Positions 18,005 through 27,915 of a DNA stretch of 59,461 nt are shown piece by piece. The DNA is from an uncultured Asticcacaulis sp. (GTDB lineage Bacteria > Pseudomonadota > Alphaproteobacteria > Caulobacterales > Caulobacteraceae). The translations under genes were made by a program, and so were the position numbers. The stretch covers positions 1 to 59,461 of the forward strand of contig CAKZJB010000003.1 of NCBI GenBank assembly GCA_936940865.1. Reading direction: 5' to 3'. Within the stretch, counting starts at the first letter, position 1, and every line of letters starts with the position of its first letter. The notes beneath the pieces were generated by a model, which saw only the letters and a program-made list of their open reading frames with translations, was not told the DNA's origin and ran no database searches.

Positions 18005-18415
18005 ATGGACCGCATTGAACAGCAATGCATCGAAAAAGGCATGCGCATGACGGACCAGCGCCGTGTGGTGGCGCGTGTCCTGGCGCAGGCTCAGGATCAT
18101 CCGGACGTCGAGGAGCTGTATCATCGCGCCGTCGCCGTCGACCCGCACATTTCCCTGGCCACTGTCTATCGCACCGTCCGCCTGTTCGAAGAGGCCGGCG
18201 TCGTCGAACGCCACGATTTCGGCGACGGCCGCTCGCGCTACGAAGAAGCGGGTGAAGACCATCATGACCACCTGATCAATATCAAGACGGGCGAGGTCAT
18301 CGAGTTCTTCGATCAGGAAATCGAGAAAATGAAGGAAGCGCTGGCTGAAAAGCTGGGCTTCAAACTCGTCGGTCACAAGCTCGAATTATATGCTGTGCCT
18401 TTAGACGAAAAATAG
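18005..18415 (+). CDS. fur: Fur-family metalloregulator
   Basis: Ferric-uptake-type repressor of 136 aa: a winged-helix DNA-binding domain ([20 protein letters not shown], about residues 50-69) and a metal-binding/dimer domain with the HHDH cluster at residues 86-89. It lacks the paired cysteines of E. coli Fur ([11 protein letters not shown] where E. coli has Cys), as is usual in alphaproteobacterial Fur/Mur proteins. AAGGAG precedes the start by eight bases. Whether it senses iron or manganese cannot be decided from sequence. Confidence 0.9.
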   Translation: MDRIEQQCIEKGMRMTDQRRVVARVLAQAQDHPDVEELYHRAVAVDPHISLATVYRTVRLFEEAGVVERHDFGDGRSRYEEAGEDHHDHLINIKTGEVIEFFDQEIEKMKEALAEKLGFKLVGHKLELYAVPLDEK

Positions 18416-18424
18416 TTTTGGGGT

Positions 18425-18445
18425 GCAGGGGTCCGCGACCCCTGC
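18425..18445. repeat. GGGGTCCGCGACCCC palindrome, second copy, after fur
   Basis: Hairpin GCAGGGGTC-CGC-GACCCCTGC, a nine-bp perfect stem. The core 15-mer is identical to that at 559-573, while the flanks differ. Five Ts follow at 18457-18461, eleven bases beyond the stem, so it could also end fur transcripts. Confidence 0.65.
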
Positions 18446-18486
18446 GACTTATTGCCTTTTTCGTTATTTTTCATCATAACGCGCGG

Positions 18487-19854
18487 ATGAATTCTCCCGT
18501 GCGTACACCCAAAAAGCTGCATATCAAGACCTACGGCTGTCAGATGAACGTCTATGACAGCGAGCGTATGGCCGACATACTGCGTCCGCTCGGCTACGAG
18601 ATGGCGGAGACGTCGGACGACGCCGACCTGGTCGTGCTCAACACCTGCCATATTCGGGAAAAGGCTTCGGAAAAGGTCTATTCCGAAATCGGGCGGCTGA
18701 AGGAACAGCGCGGAGAGAAAGAAGCGCGCGGCGGCGGGCGCATGACGATCGCGATCGCGGGCTGCGTCGCCCAGGCCGAGGGCCAGGAGATCATGAACCG
18801 CGCGCCGGCGGTCGACCTGGTCGTCGGGCCGCAGGCCTATCATCAGCTGCCGGAACTGATCGCGCGCACGACGCGGATGAAGGGCGAGCGCCTGGCCGCC
18901 GATTTCGCGCCGGACGCCAAGTTCGACGCCCTGACGGCGGAGCGGACTGTCACCGGCCCGACCGCGTTCCTGACGGTTCAGGAAGGGTGCGACAAGTTCT
19001 GCACCTTCTGCGTCGTGCCCTATACGCGCGGCGCCGAGTGGTCGCGCCCGGTAGCCTCGATCCTCGAGGAAGCGAAGGCGCTTGCCGCCAAGGGCGTGCG
19101 CGAAGTGACCCTGTTGGGGCAGAACGTCAACGCCTATAATGGCACGGGCGGCGACGGCCAGCCCTCGACCCTGGCGAAACTGATGTATGCCCTGGCTGAA
19201 ATCGACGGCATCGATCGCCTGCGCTATACGACCTCGCATCCCAACGACATGGGCGACGACCTGATCGCGGCGCATGGCGGCCTGGCCGCGCTGATGCCCT
19301 ACCTGCACCTGCCGGTGCAGTCGGGCTCGGACAAGATCCTGCGCGCCATGAACCGCAAGCATGGCCGCGCGGCCTATATCGACCTGATCGGGCGCATCAA
19401 GGCGGCGCGTCCCGACCTCGCGCTGTCCGGTGATTTTATCGTCGGCTTCCCGGGCGAGACCGACAAGGATTTCGACGATACGCTCGACCTGGTGCGCACG
19501 GTCGGTTATGCGTCGGCCTTTACGTTCAAGTATTCGCCGCGTCCGGGCACGCCCGCCGCGTCGATGCCGAACCAGGTGCCGGAAGCGGTAATGGACGATC
19601 GCCTGCAACGGCTGAACGCGCTGATCGTCGAGCAGCAACAGGCGTTCAAGGAGACCCTGGTTGGCCAGGTTTTGCCGGTTTTGTTCGAAAAGAGGGGCCG
19701 CTACGGTCGCCAGGCGATCGGACGCTCCCCATATCTGCAATCGGTGTTCGTAGAGGACGCCGATCACCTGATGGGCCAGATCGTGCCCGTCCGCATCACG
19801 GCGCTTGGCAATAACAGCTTGCAGGGCGCGTTGCTTGCCCCTGTGGAGGCCTAG
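18487..19854 (+). CDS. miaB: tRNA-2-methylthio-N6-dimethylallyladenosine synthase
   Basis: Radical-SAM methylthiotransferase acting on i6A37 of tRNA. The protein has 455 aa. The N-terminal UPF0004 domain carries the auxiliary cluster cysteines Cys18 (TYGCQMN), Cys54 (NTCHIREKA) and Cys93. The radical-SAM motif CxxxCxxC is Cys168, Cys172 and Cys175 ([10 protein letters not shown]). A TRAM domain forms the end. The ATG with family N-terminus [16 protein letters not shown] was chosen over an earlier in-frame start. The next gene overlaps the stop by one base. Confidence 0.95.
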   Translation: MNSPVRTPKKLHIKTYGCQMNVYDSERMADILRPLGYEMAETSDDADLVVLNTCHIREKASEKVYSEIGRLKEQRGEKEARGGGRMTIAIAGCVAQAEGQEIMNRAPAVDLVVGPQAYHQLPELIARTTRMKGERLAADFAPDAKFDALTAERTVTGPTAFLTVQEGCDKFCTFCVVPYTRGAEWSRPVASILEEAKALAAKGVREVTLLGQNVNAYNGTGGDGQPSTLAKLMYALAEIDGIDRLRYTTSHPNDMGDDLIAAHGGLAALMPYLHLPVQSGSDKILRAMNRKHGRAAYIDLIGRIKAARPDLALSGDFIVGFPGETDKDFDDTLDLVRTVGYASAFTFKYSPRPGTPAASMPNQVPEAVMDDRLQRLNALIVEQQQAFKETLVGQVLPVLFEKRGRYGRQAIGRSPYLQSVFVEDADHLMGQIVPVRITALGNNSLQGALLAPVEA

Positions 19855-20840
19855 TGGCTGTCGTAAAGGAAGACTTTATCCCATTATCCGATGCCTGTGT
19901 GCTGGCGGTCGCCGGCCCGTCGGAACGCTATCTCGCCATGATAGAAGGCGCCTTCAAGGTGCTGATCGAAATGCCGGGCGGTGGTGTCATTGTTTCCGGC
20001 GATCCGCGCGGGCGGCAGAGAGCGAAGGCGGTGGTCGCAGCCTTGTCCGATCTCTACGACAAGGGCGTCGACATCACCGAGGTCGATGTACGCCAGTTGA
20101 TAGAACAGCCGCAGGCCATTGCGGATGCGGAAGGTTCCATTCAGTCCGTACCGAACGATTCGCGCAACACGGTCGTCATGGGAAGGCGCGGCGCCATTGC
20201 CGCCAAGACGGCGGGCCAGGCCGCATACCTGCGGGAACTCGCGGAAAAAGATCTGGTGTTTGCCCTGGGACCCGCAGGTTCGGGCAAGACGTTTCTTGCC
20301 GTGGCGCATGGCGTGTCGCTGCTGCTTAGCCGCCGTGTCGACCGCCTGGTCATCACGCGCCCGGCCGTCGAGGCCGGGGAGCGCCTGGGTTTCCTGCCGG
20401 GTGATCTCAACGAAAAGATCGATCCGTACCTGACGCCGATCTGGGGCGCGCTCGACGACATCCTTGGGCCTCAGGTCCTGGCGAAGAAACGCGAGTCACG
20501 GGAAATCGAAGTGGCGCCGCTGGCCTATATGCGCGGCCGGACCCTGTCCTATTCCTACGTCATCATCGACGAGGCGCAGAATACGACGCGCATGCAGATG
20601 AAGATGATTCTGACGCGTCTGGGCGAAGGCTCGAAGATGGTGGTCACCGGCGACCCGTCGCAGATCGACCTGCCGAACCGTGGCGACAGCGGGCTGACGC
20701 ACGCCATGGGCCTGCTGGGCAAGCTCAAGGGCGTGGGGGTAGCCGAACTGTCGGCCGACGACATCGTGCGTCATGAACTGGTGGCGCGCATCGTTCGCGC
20801 CTATGACAACGAACACCGGAACGCGTTCGGAGGCTCATGA
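19854..20840 (+). CDS. phoH: PhoH-like ATPase
   Basis: Cytosolic ATPase of the PhoH/YbeZ family, linked to RNA metabolism with YbeY. It has 328 aa with a GTG start sharing a base with the miaB stop. The Walker A loop GPAGSGKT lies at residues 139-146, Walker B is YVIIDEAQN, and GDPSQIDLP follows. The miaB-phoH-ybeY-corC-lnt order is a conserved operon in proteobacteria. Confidence 0.94.
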   Translation: MAVVKEDFIPLSDACVLAVAGPSERYLAMIEGAFKVLIEMPGGGVIVSGDPRGRQRAKAVVAALSDLYDKGVDITEVDVRQLIEQPQAIADAEGSIQSVPNDSRNTVVMGRRGAIAAKTAGQAAYLRELAEKDLVFALGPAGSGKTFLAVAHGVSLLLSRRVDRLVITRPAVEAGERLGFLPGDLNEKIDPYLTPIWGALDDILGPQVLAKKRESREIEVAPLAYMRGRTLSYSYVIIDEAQNTTRMQMKMILTRLGEGSKMVVTGDPSQIDLPNRGDSGLTHAMGLLGKLKGVGVAELSADDIVRHELVARIVRAYDNEHRNAFGGS

Positions 20841-21328
20841 TGGAACCCCTGATCGATATCGAGATCGAAGACGACGGTTGGCTCGATGTCCTGCCGGACG
20901 CGCAGGCCGTGGTCGAAACCGGCGTCGCGGCGGCTTTGGCCGCGGTCGAAATCGAAGGCCAGGCGGACGTCGTGGTCCTGCTGTGCAACGATGCCGAGAT
21001 GCGCGAGCTGAACCGTGAATATCGCAAGAAGGACAAGGCCACCAACGTCCTGAGCTTCCCGGCGCCGAAGGCGATGCGGGTCAAAGGCGTGCTGGAACAC
21101 CTGGGCGACGTGGCCCTGGGCCTCGAAACCTGCGTGCGCGAAGCGAAAGAGCAGGGCAAGACGCTCAAAAATCACGTGATGCATCTGTCGGTGCATGGCA
21201 CTTTGCATCTCTTGGGTTATGATCACATGACCGATGAAGAGGCGGAAGAGATGGAAGCCCTGGAACGGGACATTCTGGCGGGACTGGGTGTGCCCGACCC
21301 CTATGCGCAGGACACCGGGCATGGCTGA
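20837..21328 (+). CDS. ybeY: Endoribonuclease YbeY (16S rRNA maturation)
   Basis: Zinc-dependent endoribonuclease needed for 16S rRNA 3'-end processing and ribosome quality control. The metal motif HxxxHxxxxxH is His120, His124 and His130 (HGTLHLLGYDH). The family segment REYRKKDKATNVLSFP is also present. The protein has 163 aa; two adjacent ATGs (20837 and 20840) are possible, and the first overlaps the phoH stop. Confidence 0.95.
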   Translation: MMEPLIDIEIEDDGWLDVLPDAQAVVETGVAAALAAVEIEGQADVVVLLCNDAEMRELNREYRKKDKATNVLSFPAPKAMRVKGVLEHLGDVALGLETCVREAKEQGKTLKNHVMHLSVHGTLHLLGYDHMTDEEAEEMEALERDILAGLGVPDPYAQDTGHG

Positions 21329-22196
21329 GAGCGAGGGGCCCAGGCCGGGCCTGCTGTCGTTTTTCGGGTTCAACCGCAAATCGGCGGACCGCGATGAGTC
21401 CGCGCCCGGCCATGCGCACGATGACAAGACAGTCAGTGAGCTGGTCGACCATGCGCGCGCCTTCCAGTCGCTGAGCGTGGCCGACGTCATGACGCCGCGC
21501 GTCGATATTATCGGCGTCGAGCTGTCGAGCACGCTGGCCGACGTGGTCAGCATCGCCGTCGAAAGCGAGCACTCGCGCCTGCCCATTTATCGCGAAACCC
21601 TCGACGATCCCGTGGGTGTCGTCCATATCAAGGACGTACTGAAACTGCTGGCGCCGGAACCCGGCCGTCCGGCGCCCAACTGGGCCGAGCCCGTTCTTCA
21701 CCGCCTGCGCCGCGAAGTGCTGTACGTGCCATCGTCGATGACGACCTCGGAACTGTTGGTGCGCATGCAGGGCAACCGAATCCACCTGGCGCTGGTCATC
21801 GACGAATTCGGCGGCACCGACGGGCTGGTGACGCTGGAAGACCTGGTCGAGGCGGTGGTCGGCAATATCGACGACGAATACGACGAGGTGCCGGAAGAAA
21901 GTATACGTGACCTGCCCGGCGGCCAGATCGAGGCCGACGGCCGTGTCGAGCTGGCGATGTTGGAGGAGCGGCTCGGCCGGCAACTCCAGCTTGAAGACTC
22001 GGAAGAAGAGGTCGATACCCTGGCGGGGCTGGTCGCCGTGCTGGCCGGCCGCGTGCCGCAGCGTGGAGAGGTCATTCCCTATCCGCAGGCCGGTTACGAT
22101 ATCGAGGTCGTCGACGCCGATGCCCGCCGTATCAAGCGCCTGCGTCTGCATCGTCATGCCCTGGAAACCGACGATCTCCAGCCGGCGGATGACTGA
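21321..22196 (+). CDS. corC: CorC/HlyC-type transporter-associated protein with paired CBS domains
   Basis: CBS-domain protein (291 aa) of the CorC/hemolysin-C group, associated with Mg/Co efflux and membrane integrity. The first CBS domain starts at SVADVMTPRVDIIGVEL and the second at YVPSSMTTSELLVRMQ. A CorC_HlyC domain then ends the protein with ETLAGLVAVLAGRVPQRGE-like features (here DTLAGLVAVLAGRVPQ). There is no membrane segment, so it is the soluble type. It starts 8 bp inside ybeY and overlaps lnt. Confidence 0.9.
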   Translation: MAESEGPRPGLLSFFGFNRKSADRDESAPGHAHDDKTVSELVDHARAFQSLSVADVMTPRVDIIGVELSSTLADVVSIAVESEHSRLPIYRETLDDPVGVVHIKDVLKLLAPEPGRPAPNWAEPVLHRLRREVLYVPSSMTTSELLVRMQGNRIHLALVIDEFGGTDGLVTLEDLVEAVVGNIDDEYDEVPEESIRDLPGGQIEADGRVELAMLEERLGRQLQLEDSEEEVDTLAGLVAVLAGRVPQRGEVIPYPQAGYDIEVVDADARRIKRLRLHRHALETDDLQPADD

Positions 22197-23874
22197 GCCC
22201 GCTCTGGCCGTGAAGGAACCGCCCGCCCCCGGGAAGATGCGCGACGCTTTGACGTCTTTGCACAGGCGGCCGCGCGTCCTGGCCCTGGTTGCCGGGCTGC
22301 TGATCGGCCTGGCGCAGCCGCCGTTCGGCTTTATTCCCGGCCTTTTCGGCTATGCGATCCTGCTGTTCGCCCTGGAACGCGATCCCGGCAACAGGCCCTG
22401 GCGCGGCACCTTTTTTATCGGATGGCTGGCCGGCTTCGCCTATTTCTTCGTGGGCTGCTTCTGGATTGCCGAGGCCTTCCTGGTCGACGCCAAGACCTAC
22501 GGCTGGATGGCACCGTTCGCGGCAACGCTTTTACCGTCGGGAATCGGCCTGTTCTGGGGCCTGTTCGCCATGGCCTATCGCCGGCTGCGCAGCGGCAGGG
22601 CGTCGCGCTTTATCCTGTTCGCCGTCCTGTTCTCGTCTTTCGAAATCACGCGCGGCACCATCCTGTCGGGCTTTCCATGGGATCCGTCGGGCTCGACCTG
22701 GCGTGCGGGTTCGGCCATGTCGCAGATGGCCGCTTTCGTCGGCGTCTATGGCCTGGGATTGATTACTGTGGCGATCTTCGCCAGTCCGGCGGTGGTTCGG
22801 GCGCGCGAAGGGTTGCGGGGCTGGTGGCCCATGCTTGCTGCCGCCATCCTTTGGGCGGGCTGTTTTGCCGCTGGCGAAATTCGGCTTGCCACGACGCATA
22901 TCGGTTCGACCAGCTATACGGTCCGTGTCGTCCAACCCAATGTCGGCCAAAAAGCCAAATGGACTGTTGGGGCGCTCGACAGCCTGCTTGGCGACTATGT
23001 GACACTGAGCCGCGCTCCGCCGGCGCCCGGCCATCCCACCCCAGCCCTGATAATATGGCCGGAAGGCGCGCTTCCCGCCATGTTCGAGGACGTTTTGTCG
23101 GCCGATTCCTGGACGGCGCCCATCCTGACCTCGTTTCTTCGGGACAAACAGGCTTTCATCATGGGCACGTCGCGGACGGACTATGATGCAAAGGGCCGCC
23201 CCATCTATCGCAACTCCATGGTGGCGATGCACCAGGACGGCGGCCGTACCTACATCGACGGCTTCTACGACAAGTACAAGCTGGTGCCGTTCGGCGAATT
23301 CACGCCGTTCCAGGATATTCTCAACCCGCTCGGCATGAAGGCGCTGACCCATTTCGATGACAGCTTTACGCCGGGCGAACGGACAAAACCGGTCACGTTC
23401 TACACCATCCCGAAATTCCTGCCGCTCATTTGCTACGAAGGCATCTTCCCCAGCCTGGATATGGACAGCTACCGGTCGTCCGACGATCCGCGCCGGCCGA
23501 ACTGGATTCTGAATATCAGTAATGACGCCTGGTTCGGCCCGACGACCGGCCCGCGCCAGCACCTGAATCTGGCCAGCTATCGCGCGATCGAAGAAGGCTT
23601 ACCTATGGTAAGGTCGACGCCGACGGGTATATCTGTACTTATAGATCCGCTTGGCCGTGTAGTTGCCGGAAGCCGGATAGATTTGAATGCCAGAGGTTTT
23701 GTCGACTTGACTATACCTGGCCGGGCAGAGAGAACTATTTACTCAACTTCCCGTTTCGGCATAGTTATCCTGGATGTGATTTTTCTCTTGATTCTCGTGC
23801 CTTTTGATACATTGGTACTGATGATCAGGAAGAAACCCATTCGGTCTCTTTTCCGCCGAGGGTATGTCGACTAG
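22189..23874 (+). CDS. lnt: Apolipoprotein N-acyltransferase
   Basis: Adds the third acyl chain to lipoproteins at the inner membrane. The protein has 561 aa: an N-terminal membrane part with several helices, then a nitrilase-like periplasmic domain with the Glu-Lys-Cys triad (WPEGALPAMF, DKYKLVPFGEF, LICYEGIFP). It starts at the ATG overlapping the corC stop (ATGACTGA). From about base 23590 onward the gene is visibly richer in A and T and uses more A/T-ending codons than upstream. Confidence 0.94.
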   Translation: MTEPALAVKEPPAPGKMRDALTSLHRRPRVLALVAGLLIGLAQPPFGFIPGLFGYAILLFALERDPGNRPWRGTFFIGWLAGFAYFFVGCFWIAEAFLVDAKTYGWMAPFAATLLPSGIGLFWGLFAMAYRRLRSGRASRFILFAVLFSSFEITRGTILSGFPWDPSGSTWRAGSAMSQMAAFVGVYGLGLITVAIFASPAVVRAREGLRGWWPMLAAAILWAGCFAAGEIRLATTHIGSTSYTVRVVQPNVGQKAKWTVGALDSLLGDYVTLSRAPPAPGHPTPALIIWPEGALPAMFEDVLSADSWTAPILTSFLRDKQAFIMGTSRTDYDAKGRPIYRNSMVAMHQDGGRTYIDGFYDKYKLVPFGEFTPFQDILNPLGMKALTHFDDSFTPGERTKPVTFYTIPKFLPLICYEGIFPSLDMDSYRSSDDPRRPNWILNISNDAWFGPTTGPRQHLNLASYRAIEEGLPMVRSTPTGISVLIDPLGRVVAGSRIDLNARGFVDLTIPGRAERTIYSTSRFGIVILDVIFLLILVPFDTLVLMIRKKPIRSLFRRGYVD

Positions 23875-23937
23875 AGCGTAGGGGCGTGGGTTCGGAACTG
23901 CTTTTACCGTCCACACCGTATAAGCCTCGGGGTCGGT

Positions 23938-24393
23938 GTGTTGATCGACAGAAAAATAAATATAGAGGCGAAGTTGGACGACAATTCTAAAACCGACCGT
24001 GGGCCGAACCCGGTTGACTTGCACGTGGGTGCCCGCGTGAGAATGCGGCGAAAATTTCTGGGCATGAGTCAGGAAGGCCTTGCCGACACTATAGACCTGA
24101 CATTTCAGCAGGTGCAAAAGTACGAACGCGGTTCCAACCGCATCAGTGCCTCGAAGCTGTACGAAATCTCGAAGGCGCTCAAGGCCCCTGTGTCCTATTT
24201 CTTTGAAGGTTACGGCGAAGGCGAAGGGGTCGAAGGGTTTTCGGAGTCTGAAAGCGAACAGTTCGTTCATGGCTTCCTGATGACGACCGAAGGTATCGAA
24301 CTGGCCGAAGCCTTCCCGCGCATCCGCAGTTCCAAGCATCGCCGCCGTATCCTGGAACTGGTCCGCGCCCTCGCCGAGGACGACGACGCCTGA
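23938..24393 (+). CDS. XRE-family transcriptional regulator upstream of metK
   Basis: DNA-binding protein of 151 aa. A Cro/CI-type helix-turn-helix occupies about residues 28-85 (VGARVRMRRKFLGMSQEGLA, then FQQVQKYERGSNRIS and LYEISKALKAPVSYFF). An acidic and then basic tail ends LVRALAEDDDA. The start is GTG at 23938, with an adjacent TTG alternative. It is followed by an intrinsic terminator and then metK. Its targets are unknown. Proteins of this kind are common in Caulobacterales and Rhizobiales. Confidence 0.8.
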   Translation: MLIDRKINIEAKLDDNSKTDRGPNPVDLHVGARVRMRRKFLGMSQEGLADTIDLTFQQVQKYERGSNRISASKLYEISKALKAPVSYFFEGYGEGEGVEGFSESESEQFVHGFLMTTEGIELAEAFPRIRSSKHRRRILELVRALAEDDDA

Positions 24394-24456
24394 GCTGAGT
24401 TGTAATCGATTAGAGTGCGCCCTCAGGTTTAATAAACTCCGTCGACGTATGAGAAG

Positions 24457-24482
24457 GCCCCGTCATTGTGACGGGGCTTTTT
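24457..24482 (+). terminator. Intrinsic terminator after the XRE regulator gene
   Basis: Stem GCCCCGTCA / TGACGGGGC with a TTG loop, followed by five Ts. It separates the regulator from metK, so metK must have its own promoter in the next 60 bp. Confidence 0.9.
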
Positions 24483-24508
24483 GCGTTAGGCAGCACAAAC
24501 CGCTTGCT

Positions 24509-24530
24509 CATATAAAGATATCTTTATATG
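24509..24530. promoter_or_regulatory. Perfect 22-bp palindromic operator upstream of metK
   Basis: The half-site CATATAAAGAT is followed directly by its exact reverse complement. It lies 15-33 bp before the two candidate metK starts, inside the promoter region. From memory it resembles operators assigned to SahR-type (ArsR-family) regulators of the S-adenosylmethionine cycle in proteobacteria. The regulator is not identified here. Confidence 0.7.
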
Positions 24531-24562
24531 GTTATAGGACGTAAATGCAGAAGGTCTCTTCT

Positions 24563-25741
<1,179 letters not shown>

Positions 25742-25773
25742 CATACGGGCTGTAAGCCGCCACAGCCGCGCCC

Positions 25774-26460
25774 ATGACCACCGATCCCGACAAGACGCCA
25801 CCGACCTGGGGCCCCATGCGCTCCTTCGGCCGCACCAAATCGCGCACCCTGAAGCCGCGCCAGGCCAATTTGTTCGACACCCTGTTGCCAGGCATAGCGG
25901 TGACTGACGAAAGCCTGCCGGGTATTCTGGCGGGCGGCAAGGTGTGGCTGGAAATCGGCTTTGGCGGTGGCGAGCATCTGGCGGGACAGGCGGCGCGCAA
26001 TCCGGACGTCACCATTATCGGCTGCGAGCCCTTCCTGAACGGCGTGGGCTCCCTGCTGCGTCATGTCGAAGACGGCGGCCTGAAGAATGTCCGCGTCCTG
26101 GCTGACGATGCGCGGCCGTTGATCGACAAGTTGCCGGACGCCAGCCTCGACCGTATCTTCATCCTGTTCGCCGATCCATGGCCCAAGGCGCGCCATAACA
26201 AGCGGCGCTTCATCCAGACGGAAACGGTGAATGCCTTTGCCCGCGTTCTGAAACCCGGCGGCCGGGTGCGTTTCGCCACCGACTGGGCGGACTATGCCGA
26301 CTGGGCCTTGCGCTTTTTCCGCGAAAGCCCCGATTTCGCCTGGCAGGCCGAAGCACCGTCCGACTGGACGAAGCCGCCGCAAGACCACCTGACGACGCGT
26401 TACGAGACCAAGGGCCTTGGCGACTGCAAGCCGGTCTTCTTCGACTTCGTCCGAAAGTAG
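25774..26460 (+). CDS. trmB: tRNA (guanine-N7-)-methyltransferase
   Basis: Methylates G46 of tRNA using S-adenosylmethionine, so it sits naturally beside metK. The protein has 228 aa. The SAM-binding stretch is VWLEIGFGGGEHLAGQA, followed by GCEPFLNG, and the catalytic-side motif FADPWPKARHNKRR is diagnostic. It ends convergently with the following lipoprotein gene, 18 bp apart. Confidence 0.95.
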   Translation: MTTDPDKTPPTWGPMRSFGRTKSRTLKPRQANLFDTLLPGIAVTDESLPGILAGGKVWLEIGFGGGEHLAGQAARNPDVTIIGCEPFLNGVGSLLRHVEDGGLKNVRVLADDARPLIDKLPDASLDRIFILFADPWPKARHNKRRFIQTETVNAFARVLKPGGRVRFATDWADYADWALRFFRESPDFAWQAEAPSDWTKPPQDHLTTRYETKGLGDCKPVFFDFVRK

Positions 26461-26478
26461 CTGTTATTCCAACGGTGA

Positions 26479-27018
26479 TTACTTCGCCGGACGCACGACC
26501 TTGCTTTCCAGGTTGGCCTTGACCTGGCGCGCGTCATAGGCATTGGGCTGCTCGGGCTTGGGACCCTTGTGCATCAGGATTTCAGCCGAAGCTTCGTAGC
26601 GCGTGAACTGATAGCTGTCGCGCTGCCAGTCATCCATGCCGAAGCCCACGCCCCACGCACCCCAGCGGCTGCCGCGATAGAAGCGCCACGACACGCTGTT
26701 CATGAACGGGTCGTCGTAATTGCTGACGGTGCGGGTCTTGCTGTCGGTGTCGCGGTGGACGATTTCGAACCAGTCGTAACCGTTGGCCAGGGTCAGTTCC
26801 GCCGCGTGGTACAGCATGTAGTTTTCGACGGTTTCGCGTGGAGTGGAATCGTTGCCCGAGAAGCTCAGGCGGTAGCGGCCGTCTTCGATACGTGTGTCGC
26901 TATAGCCCCAGTGATAACCCGAGGCGGTATCCGCCGGCTGATACGGAGTCGGCGTGGCGCAACCCGACAGAACGGCCAGGGCCGAAACGGCGAGCGCGGT
27001 GACGATATACTTTTTCAT
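26479..27018 (-). CDS. Lipoprotein of the CC0125/CC1285 type
   Basis: Predicted lipoprotein of 179 aa. The start at 27018 gives MKKYIVTALAVSALAVLSGC, a signal peptide ending in lipobox LSGC. The mature part has SGYHWGYSDTRIEDGRYRLSF, YHAAELTLANGYDWFEIV and several aromatic-Gly strands, as in a family described from Caulobacter with no known function. An in-frame start 84 bp upstream would place a non-signal extension before the signal peptide and is not used. Confidence 0.8.
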   Translation of the reverse strand: MKKYIVTALAVSALAVLSGCATPTPYQPADTASGYHWGYSDTRIEDGRYRLSFSGNDSTPRETVENYMLYHAAELTLANGYDWFEIVHRDTDSKTRTVSNYDDPFMNSVSWRFYRGSRWGAWGVGFGMDDWQRDSYQFTRYEASAEILMHKGPKPEQPNAYDARQVKANLESKVVRPAK

Positions 27019-27135
27019 TGGCGTTTTCCCACAGGCACGAAGTGCGCGTGCCACAATCTGTGCCAGCAAGTTAACGCCGTCAATACGGCGTAATTTCGTC
27101 ACATTGATGATGACGCGGCAAATTGCGGCGGACGG

Positions 27136-27915
27136 CTATGGGTTTCGCTTGGTGTGCGTCAAGGCGGACAGGGTCTCGAACGCGGCACCCGTCCACTGCA
27201 GCATGTCGATGCGCGCCGCCGACGCAGTGAACGACAGCATGTTGAAGCCATTGGGCTGGTGCCGCAAACGTTTCGAAGTCGCCGTGGATGCATTGAGAAA
27301 CAGCGTCGCATGGCCGTCGCCCTCACGTATCTCGGTATAGGCGTGATGCTGGTGGCCAGCCAGAACCAGATCGATCTTCAAGCTCTCCAAAGTCGTCATG
27401 AAGGTTTGCCGGTTGAACACGGCGACGTCGAGTGGGAATTCTTTCGGATTCATGACCGGATGATGGACGACGCATATCCGCCACGGCGCGGCGGACGCGG
27501 CAAAGACCCGATGCAAATCCCGGCACTGACGGTTGCTTATGGCGCCGTTGGCCCAATTCCAGTGGGGCAGGATCATCCGCGCCGAATTGAGTCCCTTGAC
27601 ATGGACGGTATCGGAGCGGAATTCGGGCTCAAGTTCGCGACCTATATGATGGCGGTAGCGGCGGAACGGGTTGACGAAGCGCGTCAGATCCATGCCGGGC
27701 AGGTCGTGATTGCCGGGTATGGTCAGCAGCGGCAGGTTCAGGCGGTCGAACCAGGCGCGGGCCTCGGCGAATTCTTGCCTGGTGGCGGATTGGGTGATGT
27801 CGCCGCTGGCTATGACCAGATCCGGGCGGGCGTCGGCCAGACAGGCGGCCAAGCCTTCAGCCACAGCCGCCTCGATGCAGCCGAAATGCAGGTCCGAGAC
27901 ATGTGCGATCTTCAT
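27136..27915 (-). CDS. Calcineurin-like metallophosphoesterase
   Basis: Two-metal phosphoesterase of 259 aa. The five motif blocks are present: SDLHFG, SGDIT, GNHD, VVHHPVM and GHQHHAY. Substrates of this class range from cyclic nucleotides to lipids, and none can be assigned here. It overlaps the end of the lipid-kinase-like gene by four bases, so the two are probably translated together, which weakly suggests phospholipid or phosphate-ester turnover. Confidence 0.87.
   Translation of the reverse strand: MKIAHVSDLHFGCIEAAVAEGLAACLADARPDLVIASGDITQSATRQEFAEARAWFDRLNLPLLTIPGNHDLPGMDLTRFVNPFRRYRHHIGRELEPEFRSDTVHVKGLNSARMILPHWNWANGAISNRQCRDLHRVFAASAAPWRICVVHHPVMNPKEFPLDVAVFNRQTFMTTLESLKIDLVLAGHQHHAYTEIREGDGHATLFLNASTATSKRLRHQPNGFNMLSFTASAARIDMLQWTGAAFETLSALTHTKRNP

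Noticed and set aside
24394-24562. SAM-sensing riboswitch before metK
   Set aside because: Looked for the conserved cores of SAM-I and SAM-II; found a terminator of the upstream gene and a DNA palindrome instead.
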